DNA of 64,000 nt from Plazaster borealis (GCA_021014325.1 CM037474.1:20516488-20580487), one strand, 5' to 3'. Shown: positions 49,658 to 62,900, counted from the stretch's first letter. Numbers and translations are program-made. Notes: generated by a model from the sequence alone, not told the origin.

Positions 49658-50162
49658 TACACAGTACACGGTGATTAATACAGGCTTCTTTAAACAGTTG
49701 TCTTTCCAATCTTTCGATCTCCTTAACCTTGTTATGTCTGTGTTGTGTGTTTCACGTGTGTGATAACAATGGCTGCGAGACGACTGGCTGCTTCCAAGAA
49801 TCCCGAATTATGTCGTGCGCACGAGATAATATGTCGTGCGCACGAGATAATAAGTCGTGCGCACGAGATAATATGTCGTGCGCACGAGATAATAAGTCGT
49901 GCGCACGAGATAATATGTCGTGCGCACGAGATAATATGTCGTGCGCACGAGATAATATGTCGTGCGCACGAGATACTATGTCGTGCGCACGAGATAATAT
50001 GTCGTGCGCACGAGATAATATGTCGTGCGCACGAGATAATATGTCGTGCGCACGAGATAATATGTCGTGCGCACGAGATAATATGTCGTGCGCACGAGAT
50101 AATTTTTTTTTTTTTGTTTTTGATGTCCCTTTAGGGGCTCCGTACATATGGAACACCATATC

Positions 50163-50450
50163 TTCTGCATAAATATATTCCCTTTCGTCCTCTTTGTTCT
50201 GCTGGCCAACTCACGTAAACAACTTGTTCCACTAAATTCTATGGTCAAAGAGCCTTCAATTCTTCATTGCACATTCGGGAACGACTTATACCTCTTCATA
50301 ATCGACGCAAGCTGACTCTCTTCTGATTTTCAAGTGACTTCGTACCGTTTAACGTACACCACTTGACTTTATGTGTGATTGGTTCATTGATCTGAATCAG
50401 ATCTTAGATAATAAAAGATGGTAAAGACGTTTTGTGTTCTTAGTAGAACC
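50163..50450 (+). mobile_element. L2/CR1-type LINE, 3' fragment
   Basis: The residues PFRPLCSAGQLT, then a frame with YGQRAF, resemble the end of an L2-type open reading frame and would continue the fragment that stops near 47060. Stops and frameshifts are frequent. Confidence 0.5.
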
Positions 50451-50543
50451 CAGTCCGATGAAACTTTCAAATTACTTTCATTTGTTTTTCTTATGGAAAA
50501 CTTCACGACGTAAATGTGTTATTACTTTTCCCCAAACAAACTA

Positions 50544-50780
50544 CACTGCAAAAACTGGTGTGTTCAAATTAACACCATGGGTGTGGTCACATATATAGAT
50601 TTAAACATTTTTTTGTTGTTGAAAATTTACACCATAGGGTGTTAAAATAACACTCATTTCTGCAATTTTCTTTTATATTGGTGCTATTTTAGCACCCTGA
50701 TATGTTAATTTTGATTCTCTCTTCGATATCTATATGTGACAACACCAATAGTGTCAATGTTAACACCCGGTTTTTGCAGT
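50544..50780. mobile_element. Palindromic TA-flanked MITE, copy 3 of 3
   Basis: CACTGCAAAAACTGGTGTGTT and CACCCGGTTTTTGCAGTG ends with TA flanks. It ends about 146 bp before the ATG of DD3-3 copy B, so it could contribute to its promoter or 5' UTR. Confidence 0.85.
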
Positions 50781-50926
50781 GTACATCCTTTCAGTATATA
50801 CTTTCCGTTTCTCCCAGTAACATGTTTTGGGACTTGTCGTTGTCAAGACACTTATCATTATTTTCAGATTGTTACAAAGCGGTTGGAGTTAATTTATTCA
50901 TGTACTAAACTGAGAGTGCTACAACG

Positions 50927-53900
50927 ATGACACGATTTGTTGCAGTCTTGCTGCTGGCGGCACTTGTCAGTGTCCAGGCTGACATGTTCTTCCATAACCC
51001 CCGGGGTTCAAACAATAGACTAAATGAGAACACGGCCAATCGTAAAAACGACAAACGAATGTTCGACTCGCAGGTAAGTGTTCACCAAGAGATATTACCG
51101 TAACTTTTGCTTTGTTTTTCATCAAAACTCCAACTGTTTTAAAGTGTAAACTTCAGTATCATTAAAAAAGACTTGGTCTATTATTAAATGTGTAAATACT
51201 TTTTGTTTTGTTATTGTTGTTTTATTCTTGTTTTATCATTAGACAGCAGGCAGCCAAAGGTTGGCAAAACACCCACCCCATCCACCCCAAATTTGAAGCG
51301 AGCTATTTGCAATCGTTTTACTATAAATTGCAATTGATGGGAATTTTAAATCCAAGGGTATACCATTTTGCAAAAAACATGTCGACTTTTGTAAATTACA
51401 CATATTTTTTCATATAAGTCAAACATTGTTGGTAATTTTTTTCATAATAAATTGTTATGCATAAAATTGTTCTTTGTTTCATTAGAATAACAACAGAGGT
51501 GGTTACAATGCTGGAGATGCGAGAGCCAACGCAGCCACCAACGAGGGGCAACAATACAACATGGTGAGTGAGTGCCAGTGTTGTCCCCGAGATGACCGCT
51601 TGAAATTTCACAAGATTTCCCCAAGCATACAAAAAACCATACAAAATCTAAGTAAATTGCATAAGTTCATCAAAGAGATCAATTGTACAATATTCAAAAT
51701 GTAAAGGAATTGAAGCAAAAGGCGGAATGATTTTAACTTTAGTCTTGGTTCTCACCAACCTGGCGTCTTAAACTTTACATGCGCAAAATCTACGGGAGCA
51801 GTATATACGTGCGTACAAGTACGCATACAAGCGCATAAAGCCGCGCATGCGCGCTATGCTACTTGGCTTCATGCAGTATGTGCACATGCGCACGCACTGT
51901 AGTACGGATCAGTGACTCATTTGAAAATATTAATTAATTACAAAATGATAAAAACCTGCTTCAAAAAATAATAATCGAGACATATGAACGATAATTCCCA
52001 AGATTTTGTCTTTTTTTGTTGTTGGAGGGGGGTGGTGTTTTTGCAAGATCCCAAGATTGGTAGTAATTTTCCAAGATTTTGGGAAGATTCCCAAGCAGAT
52101 TCCCAACGCTGGCGAGTTCCACTGCTACGCAGCGTCAACATTGTGTACGATTAAGCGGGGAAAGTCGGTTACCATACATCCAACGCTCAGGTAATAAGGC
52201 TTTGTCACTCAGGGCAAATTTTACAGGCAACTTGGAGGCAACCAACTGCACTGCATGCAAAAGGAATATTCTTGTATAGTACAACATCAAACCCCCAAGA
52301 CAGTTAGATACAAAAATGACATGTGAATGGGTTTTGTTTGTTTTTTTGAAAAGAGATTGTCCGGAACTGGTTGCCTGTTAATTGGCCCGTGTGACCTTGC
52401 CCTTAGAACAATGGTTCTTATTTACAATGTGTCCAGTTAAAACTGGACTCATTGTAAATAAGACAAGACATGGGAGAATATTCGTTCAGACTAATTGAGA
52501 CTGAATTAAACAACCAAAATAAAGACGATAACTAAAAGTACAACCTGAGCTTAGTTCCGTGGACTACAAGATGGTTTGAACCCTGCCGTAAAGTTATTCA
52601 CTCTGGACCTCGGACATAATTACAGAGAATCGATTTCAAAAATCTAAACAGTTTCTTTCACTTCCATTTTTCGTCTTCAGAAATACTTTGCAAGTGGTTC
52701 GAGCGGCGAGAGTCACATGACCGTCGAATGGACCAATCAGCACGGCTGTGGAGATAACGATAATGTCAACTGTAACGTTGTGCTGCAGTATATGTGCCAG
52801 CCTGATACCGATAGTGCTGGTAATGGACAAATCTAAGGAAGTTTATGGATGTGGCCATTTTAACATTAATTGCGGTTTTTTTAGAGCAAATTGTGAAACC
52901 CATTAAAATGCGCAATTTTGCTACTTTCCTTTATTAAAGCGATATTCATATACGTGTGAACTCAAGGTTCTAATGTGAACTTTAGACGTCATAACATTAT
53001 CACCACAACTCTTATACGAAATTGAATGAAAAAGGGTCTTTTATTTCTGTGCAGTTCCTGAAACTATTCGCAATGGATTCATTACAACCAGACAGCACTA
53101 CGCGAAGCTTACAAGCGTAAACGAAAAGAAAACTCGGGCAGATGTTCGAAGGGGAAACTCGGTGAAAGACGATCGTGGATTACATGAGAAATGGGATTGG
53201 TATGACAAATGCTTCGGCAGAGAACGTAACCAGGGTAAGTCATTCACTGCGATCTTTCCATCCCACAACTGATGTTATACTCCATAATGTTTTGATCAAC
53301 AGGAATACTTGTTACTAAAGCTCAAATTCCTCGCAGGGTTAAACAATATATATATTTTCTTTGGACAATGTTTAAAGGGTCTGTATACGTTTGGTAATGT
53401 TTCTGAAAATTAATGGCAACAAAACCTTACTTGGTAAGAAGTATACAGCAGCTTTGGACAGTATATTGCATTTGAGAAACTTTTCATTTCGAAGTACTGC
53501 GGGTATGGAAAAAGATATCACTTGTTATCCCAAATTGAACAAATTGAATCTGAGAAAGCGTTTCCGCAGTAACGTTTCTCAGATAGTGTATTCCAATTAT
53601 AGTTTATTTTTCCTGCGTGGACATAACCCCCCAGATTATCGGCAATATCTCAAAACGCTACCACCTTTTGAAATTAAATTTTCACAGGATAGTTTTATGG
53701 TATATCTACAAATATGATTGAAAGAAACAGTGGGTTCCAATTACCAAACGTATACAATCCCTTTAATATGCGGTTATGATATCAATTATACTTGGCTGAC
53801 TTGGAAGATTTTAATTATTATTCCTCACACACGAACAACAAAGGCGATGTCCCAAGGCCTCTACTCTTTATTACGTTTGAACAACAAACTCCTGGCATAT

Positions 53901-56900
53901 CCTGGATGTAATTAAACCTGTATATGCCTACAACACGATGATAGTGTTTATCGGCACCTCACCTGATATCATCAATATAAATTTGTCTTCAACTCTTGAC
54001 TAAATTGGTCGCCAAACTGAAACCCGTTCCTGCAGACCCCGCATTGAATCTCGCATGCTTCGAATTGTAAAACAAAATAACTTCGTGATGAGGGTCGCGT
54101 CCCCACTCTTGCAGCTCGTGTTCAAATCTCAATAAAAGATGAAGTAATTGAAGATTTAGTGTACGTTTTGAAGGGTTACACCCCTATGTTCCGACACCCC
54201 TATGTTCCGACACCCCTATGTTCCGACAACCCTGGTGTATTTTCCTATTCCTAACCCTAACCCTAACCCTAACCCTAACCCTAACCCTAACCCTAACCCT
54301 AACCCTATGTAAATCATGAGGGGGTTGTCGGAACATAGGGGTGTCGGAACATAGGGGTGTCGGAACGTAGGGGTGTCGGAATATAGAGCAGTCCCCTTTT
54401 GAAGTGTCGATTTAGACAAACAGCTCATGTCATTGGCTGACATCCCAGGTAGCCGCATGGGTCCAACATGGGTCCCACATGGGTCCCTCATGGGTCCCAC
54501 ATGGGTCCCACATGGGTTCCACATGGGTTCCACATGGGTCCCAGCTGGGCGTAAGCGCAGAATTCCACGGTAAGCAGAGCCATGAAATTGGGCTCCTGAA
54601 CGCAGACCAATAGCTCCGTAAACACATTGTACTCACATGCACAACAGGGAGATTTAAACAGCAAATCACCAGCGAAAAAGGTAGCTTAGCCCATTTTCTT
54701 CTCCATATCAAAGCGCCCGTCTTTGCCTCGTGCTCCAACACCTAAGAGGCAGAGACGGGAAAATACAGAAGATTCTGATTCTGATGTGGTACCATTAGAG
54801 TATTGCATGGACCCTGCATCCGAAAATTCCGCCGAGGAGAATTTCGAAGAAGATGTATCTGTTAATAATACTGGGAGCGCTAGTACCACAAGTGCCCTGA
54901 CAAGCACACAAATGTGATTATTATAATTACACCCACAATTTCAATCCTGTATTTTGATTTTGATTTTTTTGAATGGCTTACATTTGTCACAATTATTATG
55001 TTTTGGGTATTTACACTGAAATAAAGCATACAAACAATAATTAATTTGACAATACCGTGCACAACCCTAAATTGATACTTGGTAATCACTGTTCGTAATT
55101 TAATCCTTGTATACAGTCGAAAGGTTTTAACTTATAAAAATGACAAGTTCTCTAAGATTTGGTTGTTTTTGCAATCTTTTGTTACCTGCAAACTATGTAG
55201 ACTGTTTTAGAACTGCATTGGTGTGTATCAGCTGGTGTGTATCAACTATCAGTTAACATATTTAATGATAATCTTGCACTTCTCTGGCCCCCCCCCCCAA
55301 AAAAAAATTTAATCTTTGCCTCCACTTGCCCCCCAAATGAAAATGTCTAGTTACGCCACTGCTGCAGATCATGCAGCCAAAGAATCATATGGGGTCCATA
55401 TATGGGCAGGCCCAGATAACCAATAGTTAATTCAAGTAAATATTGAGTGTAAATGAGAAATCTAATTATATGAATAATTACATGTGTATTAATTAATTTG
55501 CGATACCACAATAACAAAATACAAGCTACATATCAGTCATTTATAACGTAACGTAAAAGTATATACTTTTTAATACATGACTTGTCTTAGAATATAGTCC
55601 AGGACTTTACAGTCATGGTTAACACCTTTTACAATTAAAATGTGTATGTTTTAATGTGCATGTTTTAAATGTGCATGTTTGTTTGTTAAGTTTGTGTACG
55701 TATTTTTCTTACAGACGAACATCATATACGAAAAAGTACAATTTCTTTTTTTACAGAACTAAATTCACTAAATTGTTACAGGTCTACCAATCAACAAGGA
55801 AACAAAACACACCACTTCAATGCCATGTCCCACAAATTTGCATATTGCCAATATGGGCTTGTCCATGTCTTACTCATATGCTACTCATAATATGGGCCTT
55901 TTTCTGACCCAATAGCTTGATTAGGTCTTTCCCATAAAACGATAACAAAATAAAACTTTGCATCATTCTAGCCGCACGGGATTGCTTAGGTATTTCCTAT
56001 AACAATTTTGGGTATGGGAAGGATCATAAACCCAAGTGCCTGCCAAACTAAACTAAATCTAAACTAAGCTAAAATTTGGGCGCCATAATGGCTTAGGTCT
56101 TTCCCATGTGATACACATAAAGGTCTTTTTGCATATCCTGCCCATATATAGGGCTGGCCCACTAGGACCAAATTTCACAGAGCTGCTTGAGCACAAAAAG
56201 TAGCTAAGCACAACAAAATTATGCTTACCAGAATAATTACCAGACAAAATACCATGTCACATGCCCAATTTCTGACTGGTATCCTGCTGGTTGTTGCTCA
56301 CCACAAAATTTTTAAGCACAATTGTCTGCAAGCAGCTCTATGAAATTGGGCCCTGGTCTCCATCCATACGACACCCATTTTATGGGCCTTTGCATATCCT
56401 GCCCTCAAGGCCTTGCCCAGGTCTTACCGATGTGAGACAATGCATACAGCCGCAAAATGGGCTTGCCCAGGTCTTTCCTATATATGATACCCATATGGGC
56501 CTTTTCATATTCTACCCACATGAGTTGCCACAAAATCTCGTGCCACACCAGCTTGTCTTTTTTAAAATTATCATTGCGCCAATGTTTAAAACCATCTACA
56601 CAATGTTAAAAGCTTTTGTAGTGGATGACTCTGTTCAACAAGTTTATGCTAAACATGTACTTGTGTTTAACTATTGTTTTCAGTATGTTTTAGATAAAAG
56701 GTCCAACTTTCTTTCTTAAAGGATATGACAGAATTGGTTTTGCTAACAAACCAGTTGCTGGCAGTGTAAGCACTTTATATAATCCGCCATATACATAAAC
56801 TGACAAACCTGTAGAAGTTTGAGATCGATCGGCCATCTGGGTCACGAGAAAATAGTGAAAAACCGATTACACATTTGCATGTGTTATACAATTGCATGAA

Positions 56901-59900
56901 TAAAACGCTCATGAGCGATAAACTCCAATCGGAAATTAGTTTTATTTATTTCTCATCAAATATGGCATTTCAGACAGAAATATTTCTAGGGATGTTTTAT
57001 ACTATCATCATCATTAGACCGTGTAAGTTTTACGTAAATCTTAAAGAAAATTTTAATTACCAGTTCTGTAACGTTCCTTTAAACCTTCCATGACACCATC
57101 AGGAAAAACTCACACGCTTGCACCATGGTACTGTTTTCAACTGTCCGTTTTATAATTAGCATGCTAATTAGTTGTCAATGAGCAAAATCCTTACAAATTC
57201 TTTGAAACATTACATAAGAGCCTCTGGACAAAACAAATTCCAACCCGTCAAGCAACTGTAAGCCATCTGGCGAAGACATGATTGATTACAGCCAGGTGTG
57301 GTTATTAGCCCAAGGCTAAGAGATAAGTTAAAAAAACCTGTGGGAAATCTTAAAGGGGAGGTCATTGATGGAAATTGTTAAAGTCATAGGATCAACCCAG
57401 GGTAGCTTTCTTTTTACATGCTATTTCGGCCTAGGTCTCCGGAGGGAATGTGGAATTTGTGGTTTTTATTTATTTTTGGGGGCGTGTAGCAGACACATTG
57501 TTTACAAACGGACAGTTGACAACTGTCCGATGGCGTCATTGAGTACTAAACATGTATTTTCAATTGCCACAGTGTTTGCTGTTGTATGCTGTTTTTTGTT
57601 TGTTTAATTTTTAGTGGTGTTTTGGATTGTTGACTCTTAACTTTGTAATATTTGGGTGCTCCTTTCATTTGATGTCCGGCTTATAATTTTTATTTATTTA
57701 AATAATGCATTACGTATCTAACTGTTACAATTAATTACGCAATTATGGCAAACACTTCATAATTATTGTCTACTTTTCCATTCTTATCCCAGGTTTGTTC
57801 ACCGCCGACCAAGCACTTAATGCTGACGATAAACTTGGATACAGCTCCGCAATCTACACCCGCCAGAATAACAACGGCGCTAGATATGCCTACGAGTGTC
57901 CTGAGGAGAGAGACTATTACCCTTACTGGCACCCCTCCCCCTGGAAAGACATTGCCGTCTTAGTCCATGATAGCAGCTTGTGTGGGTAAGGAGTCAGGGC
58001 CGCGTATTAAGACAGGCACTGCATGGTCTTACAGGCCCGATGATTTCATTGGATACAATGATTTCATTGGATAAACTTGGAGTGACGTAAGCTTTCCACA
58101 TCTGTTTTATTCACGAGCCTCGAAGTGTGACGTTAGATGTTCAGGCTAGGCTGCGTACAACTTGAAAGGGTTTATTTATTTGTGCAAATGTTTGCAACAT
58201 TGAAATCCGTAATACCTTCAGCGGGAACCTCAATGAGAATTGCCTGCTGGTTTTAAAACAAATTTTCAGTTTTGTTGTTGGGTGTTGTTTATGACATTGA
58301 TTTTTTTATAGTTGTTTTATTTATGTTTGTATACCGTCTTTTCTTGTGTCGTTACATTAAAACCGGTGCCAGGAAAACGTGAAGGAGATTGTTTCTACGA
58401 ATTTAATGAAAATTTTTCTTTCAGTCCAAACATGATTATATGATTATTGGAGAAAGTGCAACTAAAATTTCCTTATTTTAGGAAGTATCAGGCGGGTACA
58501 ACCATGTATTAATCTCTTTTTTAAGTGCTGTTTGCTCTAAAAAGAGCCGCTTTCGGAGCCAACAATCCTTCAAAAGAAGATTAATACATGGTTGTACTCG
58601 CAATTTCACAAGTTATATTATAATTACTTCCTATTATACACACTATGCAAAGCTTCAAACCTCACTCAGTGCCCTCATTTAATGTTATAGATTTTATCAG
58701 TCGGAGAGCTATAATGTGCAGCAGAAACACGAGTGTGTGGAGCAGTACCCAGACAACGCCGGTACTAAACACTGGTCACGATGGAACAATGAGCAAGACT
58801 GTACCGACAATGGCGGTCAATGGCTAGCCTTTACTAACTACCTAGAGAAAGCCCCACGTACGTATACAAACGTTCAAAATCACTCATACCACTTATTCGA
58901 TCAACACGTGTAGGCCCCAACGACGTACACGCAGTGGCGTCACCAGAGGGGGGCGGGGGGGGGGCCTGCGCCCCCCGCTCAGAACCCTTGCCGCCCCCCT
59001 CTTGCTCCCCCATATGAAATCACAGAAAAGTATATTCTTATAACATATAAATCGTTTAAGGCTGCATAAAATGCTGCCGTAAAAAGTAAAACTTTTATTT
59101 ATATCAGTATGTGGACTATAACGCAGTCATGACAAATGCATGGAAACGCGCGCGCGATCGTATTGCCGGTAAATGTATGTTGTGGTTTTGCGGTTACAGA
59201 GAGTGCAGGAAGTCACACAGTTCAGTTTAATACGTGGTGGTGCGTCTGAACGGTGAACGCAGACCAATAGCTCCGTTAACACAACGTAGTCAGATGCACA
59301 ACAGAGAGATTTAAACAGCAAAATGGCCAGCGAAAAAGGCAGCTCAGACCATTTCTTTTCCATATCAAAGCGCCCGTCTTTGCCTCGTGTTCCAACACCT
59401 AAGAGGCAGAGACGGGAAAATACAGAAGATTCTGATTCTGATGTGGTACCATCAGAGTATTGCATGGACTCTGCATCCGAGGATTCCGCCGAGGAGAATT
59501 TCGAAGAAGATGTATCCGTTAGTAATACTGGGAGCGTAGTAGCACAAACAATAATTTAATTAGTACTCACAGAGCCTAATTTGAGAATGCCGTGTACAAC
59601 TCTAAATTGATACTTGGTAATCACTGTTGGTAATTTAATCCTTGTATACAGTCGAAAAGTTTTATCTCATAAAAATGACAAGTTCTCTAAGATTTGGTTG
59701 TTTTCGCAATATTTCGTTACCTGCAAACTATGTAGACTGGTTTAGAACTGCATTGGTGTGTATCAGCTGGTGTGTGTCAACTATCAGTTAACATATTTTA
59801 TGATAATCTTGCACTTCTTTGCCCCCCCCCCCAAATTTAATCTTTGCCCCCACTTGCCCCCCCCCCAAATGAAAATGTCTAGTTACGCCACTGCGTACAC

Positions 59901-62900
59901 GTGGTGTGACGTCATCCCCCTCATTAATTTTAAGAAGCAATCATAGAAAGACCCACTCATAAACAACGCACACTTTTCAGATATAGTTAAACGAAATATG
60001 GCCGACTATGCAAAGAGAGTTTTGTGTATTGTTATGCAAACTACAGTAAGTTCAGCTACATGTACTAGCCGGCATCGCGGCACTTTTTAAGTCACGTTAA
60101 TATTCGGGCAAAAACATTTTATGTTGACTTGATATTGCCTTCTCGCTCACTACAGAGTACACCACCCAGGCCGAGTGTGAAGCAAGTAGTTCCAATGGGG
60201 TTCAGTACGTATGGGGCCGACCAGAAGGAGAAGTGGATGAACAGTGTCTGGTGGCTCTAGATGCTCCTGACTGTATGGTATCTCCTACGACTCGTGTTAA
60301 TCACCTTGGAAACACACCTGATGGTGAAGCCAGTCGCTACGAGTGGACCTTGCCATACTTCCCCTCTGGTGAAACGAAGCGATGTGTCATGCGAATCAGG
60401 TAGGTGTGCAGTCCACAGAGGATAACAACAGATCATAGCACGAGCAAAGATCATCGGGAGAACTAAAACCACCGGTATCCAACAGGCCATCAGGTGGCAC
60501 CCAATGTGTATCATTGCTTTCCTTCTACCCTACATTACATAATAAACAGCAATGGCAGTTGAGGTTTAGTCGCACATGTTATTCCCTCGTCAAATTCCTG
60601 AATAATACTCTTCAATTATTAAACTGGTGCCCTTTACATAATATGTCGATATTTAACGTACTGATGTTTGTTTTGTTGCAGATATAACATCACTACTGGA
60701 GACTATGATCCAAGTACGACTGATTCTAATAAGAATGGGGATGAGTATGTATAACATTCTTATAATGAGCCAATTGTGTATATATTCATGTATGTCATCA
60801 CAATCAACATGATATTACCAGCCTATAAGCCTAGCCTAAAGGCTGTTTAAAGTTTCATGTGAATACAAAAATGTAAGAACACAATTTTAGTGAAGTTTGC
60901 AAAAAATTTGCGATGTTTTCAGACAAGTATGAAACGAGACTAAGGCATGTTCAACAGCTGTACCATTAAATACCTACTTAAAAATGAGAATGATGGGCAT
61001 ATTTTCCCCTCTCAGTTGACAATTTCAAACGAATGAAAGCATTACGAAGTCGTGTTTTTCCGTTTCTGCTTACTTCAGATCTCCTGTCAAAAATAACCCC
61101 AATGTTAACATCGTGGCCGGAGTCCTGACCCTCCCTCTAGCTCTCAACACAGCTCAGTATGGGCGTACATTCCAGGATCGCTCCCATGTTATAAAGATGA
61201 TGCCACGACCAGCTGGTAAGGTTAAACTTTCGCTATACATGTATAGAACGGGGATACCAATAATTAATGGGGCAGAGACACCGACAAGGCGGTGTGCTAC
61301 TGGAGCCATGTTTTGGTGTGTATCCCCATTTTATCAAAAGCCCAACCACTTCTCTTCCATTCTGACTGATATCTAAATGTTCTTCAAGTTACGCTTGAGT
61401 TGATAAAACACAGTAGTACCAAAAAAAGAACTCTTTAAAATCGAAACAGTCCGCAGAAAAGTAATGTAAGATGAGTGAAGTATTTGTTAATTTGTTTATA
61501 TCATGAATTTTCATTGTTCACAGAACGTCCTGCAGTAATTATGTATGATGCCCATACTAAAATTCCACACAGGTTGCTGTCTTTATGATTGAATTCGCAA
61601 TTGCATGTATTCTAATAGTTTAACAGAGTATGTTGTTTGTTACAGGATTGGAATCTTCTCATATCTACAACCTGAATGTCCGAGGGAAACGTGGCAACCT
61701 GCAGCAGACAATCCCAGCAGTAGAATATGATTTCATCCCCAATAATCTAGAGATACATGCTGGTGATCTGGTACACATACAATGGGCAGGTAAAAGTCTT
61801 GTTTCAACAAAATGCTTTTAAAATCAAGTAGTTATGGTACATGGCTATAGCACTTATGGTACATGGCTATAGCACTTCCTTAGAATGTGGTGGCTTCTTC
61901 ATCCAATATATTTGCAATAATGTAAAGACTATATAGGCAAAGACTGACGTCGCTCTTAAAAATTACCTCTTGTTCTGACATGATGTCGTGTTTGTGTTCA
62001 TAGGATCCAATACTCACAATAACAACAATGCCGGTAATGCTGGAGAAGGAAAGGACGGTAAGCCACACCTTTTAAACTTTACCATGCCCTTTTTTTGCGA
62101 AATTTGAACACTTGTTTTTTTTTTTTTTTTGGAGGAATAAACTAAACACAATGAAAAGAAAGAACTAAGTATTTTATAGTTGTAGAAATCCTTTTCAAAC
62201 TCATTGTTTCATATAATTATCATTAAACAATGTTTTTATTGCACTACATATTTCTGTATATACCTAAGATTTTATAAAGTTACCTTGTTGCATTATCTAT
62301 CAACTCTCCAAAGTGAACTTGATTCATGTCTAGTCTCTTTTCTCAAATCAACAGGCAGCGATCGCAGCAATGTTGTTCAACTGTCAGATAGACTCAAGAA
62401 CTATCCACTGTCCTTTGAGGACACTACTATGTGGACCAACGCCGAAGTGAAGTGGATCTACTTCCAAAACACCCCTAGTATCACTGCAAAGGACTTGGTG
62501 ATCAACCTGGCTACGTCAGGATACTACCAGTAAGTTCCCGGGGACACGTACATTGTTGGCTGGTAACTTGTCCCTGCAAACAAGATCTCTCTACTCTGCA
62601 TTCAAATGTTGTTCATGACGGTTATTGTGAAAGAGTCGCTCTTTCCTGTTGTAGGCTAGCAACTTATTTATAAGCGTCAAGTATATAAGATGTTTGCTTT
62701 CTAAAGACCCACTTTTTGCTTGTTTGTTTTTCCAGATGCGAGAAAGATGAAACCTGTGGCGCTGAATCATTTGAAAGAAAGACAGCATTGAATAAAGATC
62801 TGAATAACGCACCTGCCTCGTATGGGGGCGCCCTAATTGAGTTCGCAAGTGGGGAGTACTTCTATATTTGTACTCGCAACAACAACTTCACCAACCGGAG

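Larger units (their letters stand above)
47755..50144. mobile_element. Composite element with inverted ends and subterminal arrays of the palindrome TCGTGCGCACGA
   Basis: The left end TACGGAGCCCCTAAAGGGAC and the right end GTCCCTTTAGGGGCTCCGTA are perfect inverted copies. Inside each end lies a 21-bp tandem array around TCGTGCGCACGA (5 units left, 15 units right), opposite in orientation. Further in are inverted arrays rich in CGCAAATATTTACG and CGTGAATATTCACG (47898-48065 and 48842-49152). A third related end, GATGTCCCTTCAGGGCCACC, sits at about 49163-49186, so two elements may be nested or fused. No transposase frame exists; the open frames here are repeat artefacts. Confidence 0.8.
33892..50926. 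other. 17-kb spacer between the divergent DD3-3 copies
   Basis: No supported exon was found. Annotated repeats account for about half of it. The stretches 36620-37670, 38270-40880, 41920-43440, 43670-44890 and 45190-46480 appear unique and AT-rich, with only short incidental open frames. Promoters of both DD3-3 copies should lie at its ends, but no TATA or conserved upstream block is evident. Confidence 0.5.

Noticed and set aside
49807..50102. CRISPR-like regular array
   Set aside because: Units are contiguous and identical without unique spacers, and the DNA is eukaryotic.
49729..50248. Open frames with repeating CARDNMS or CRAHEII residues
   Set aside because: They arise from the 21-bp TCGTGCGCACGA array, which has no stop in several frames.
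53391..53717. 108-residue frame similar to a 133-residue frame at 36598-36197
   Set aside because: Both lie wholly inside copies of one TTAA MITE; the similarity reflects shared element sequence, not a gene.
54216..54533. Frame ending in a GLGLGLG tract
   Set aside because: This is the translation of the telomeric and 12-bp repeats.
59323..59559. 78-residue frame [12 protein letters not shown] as a host gene
   Set aside because: It lies inside the hAT-type element and recurs in the second element copy, so it belongs to the transposon.
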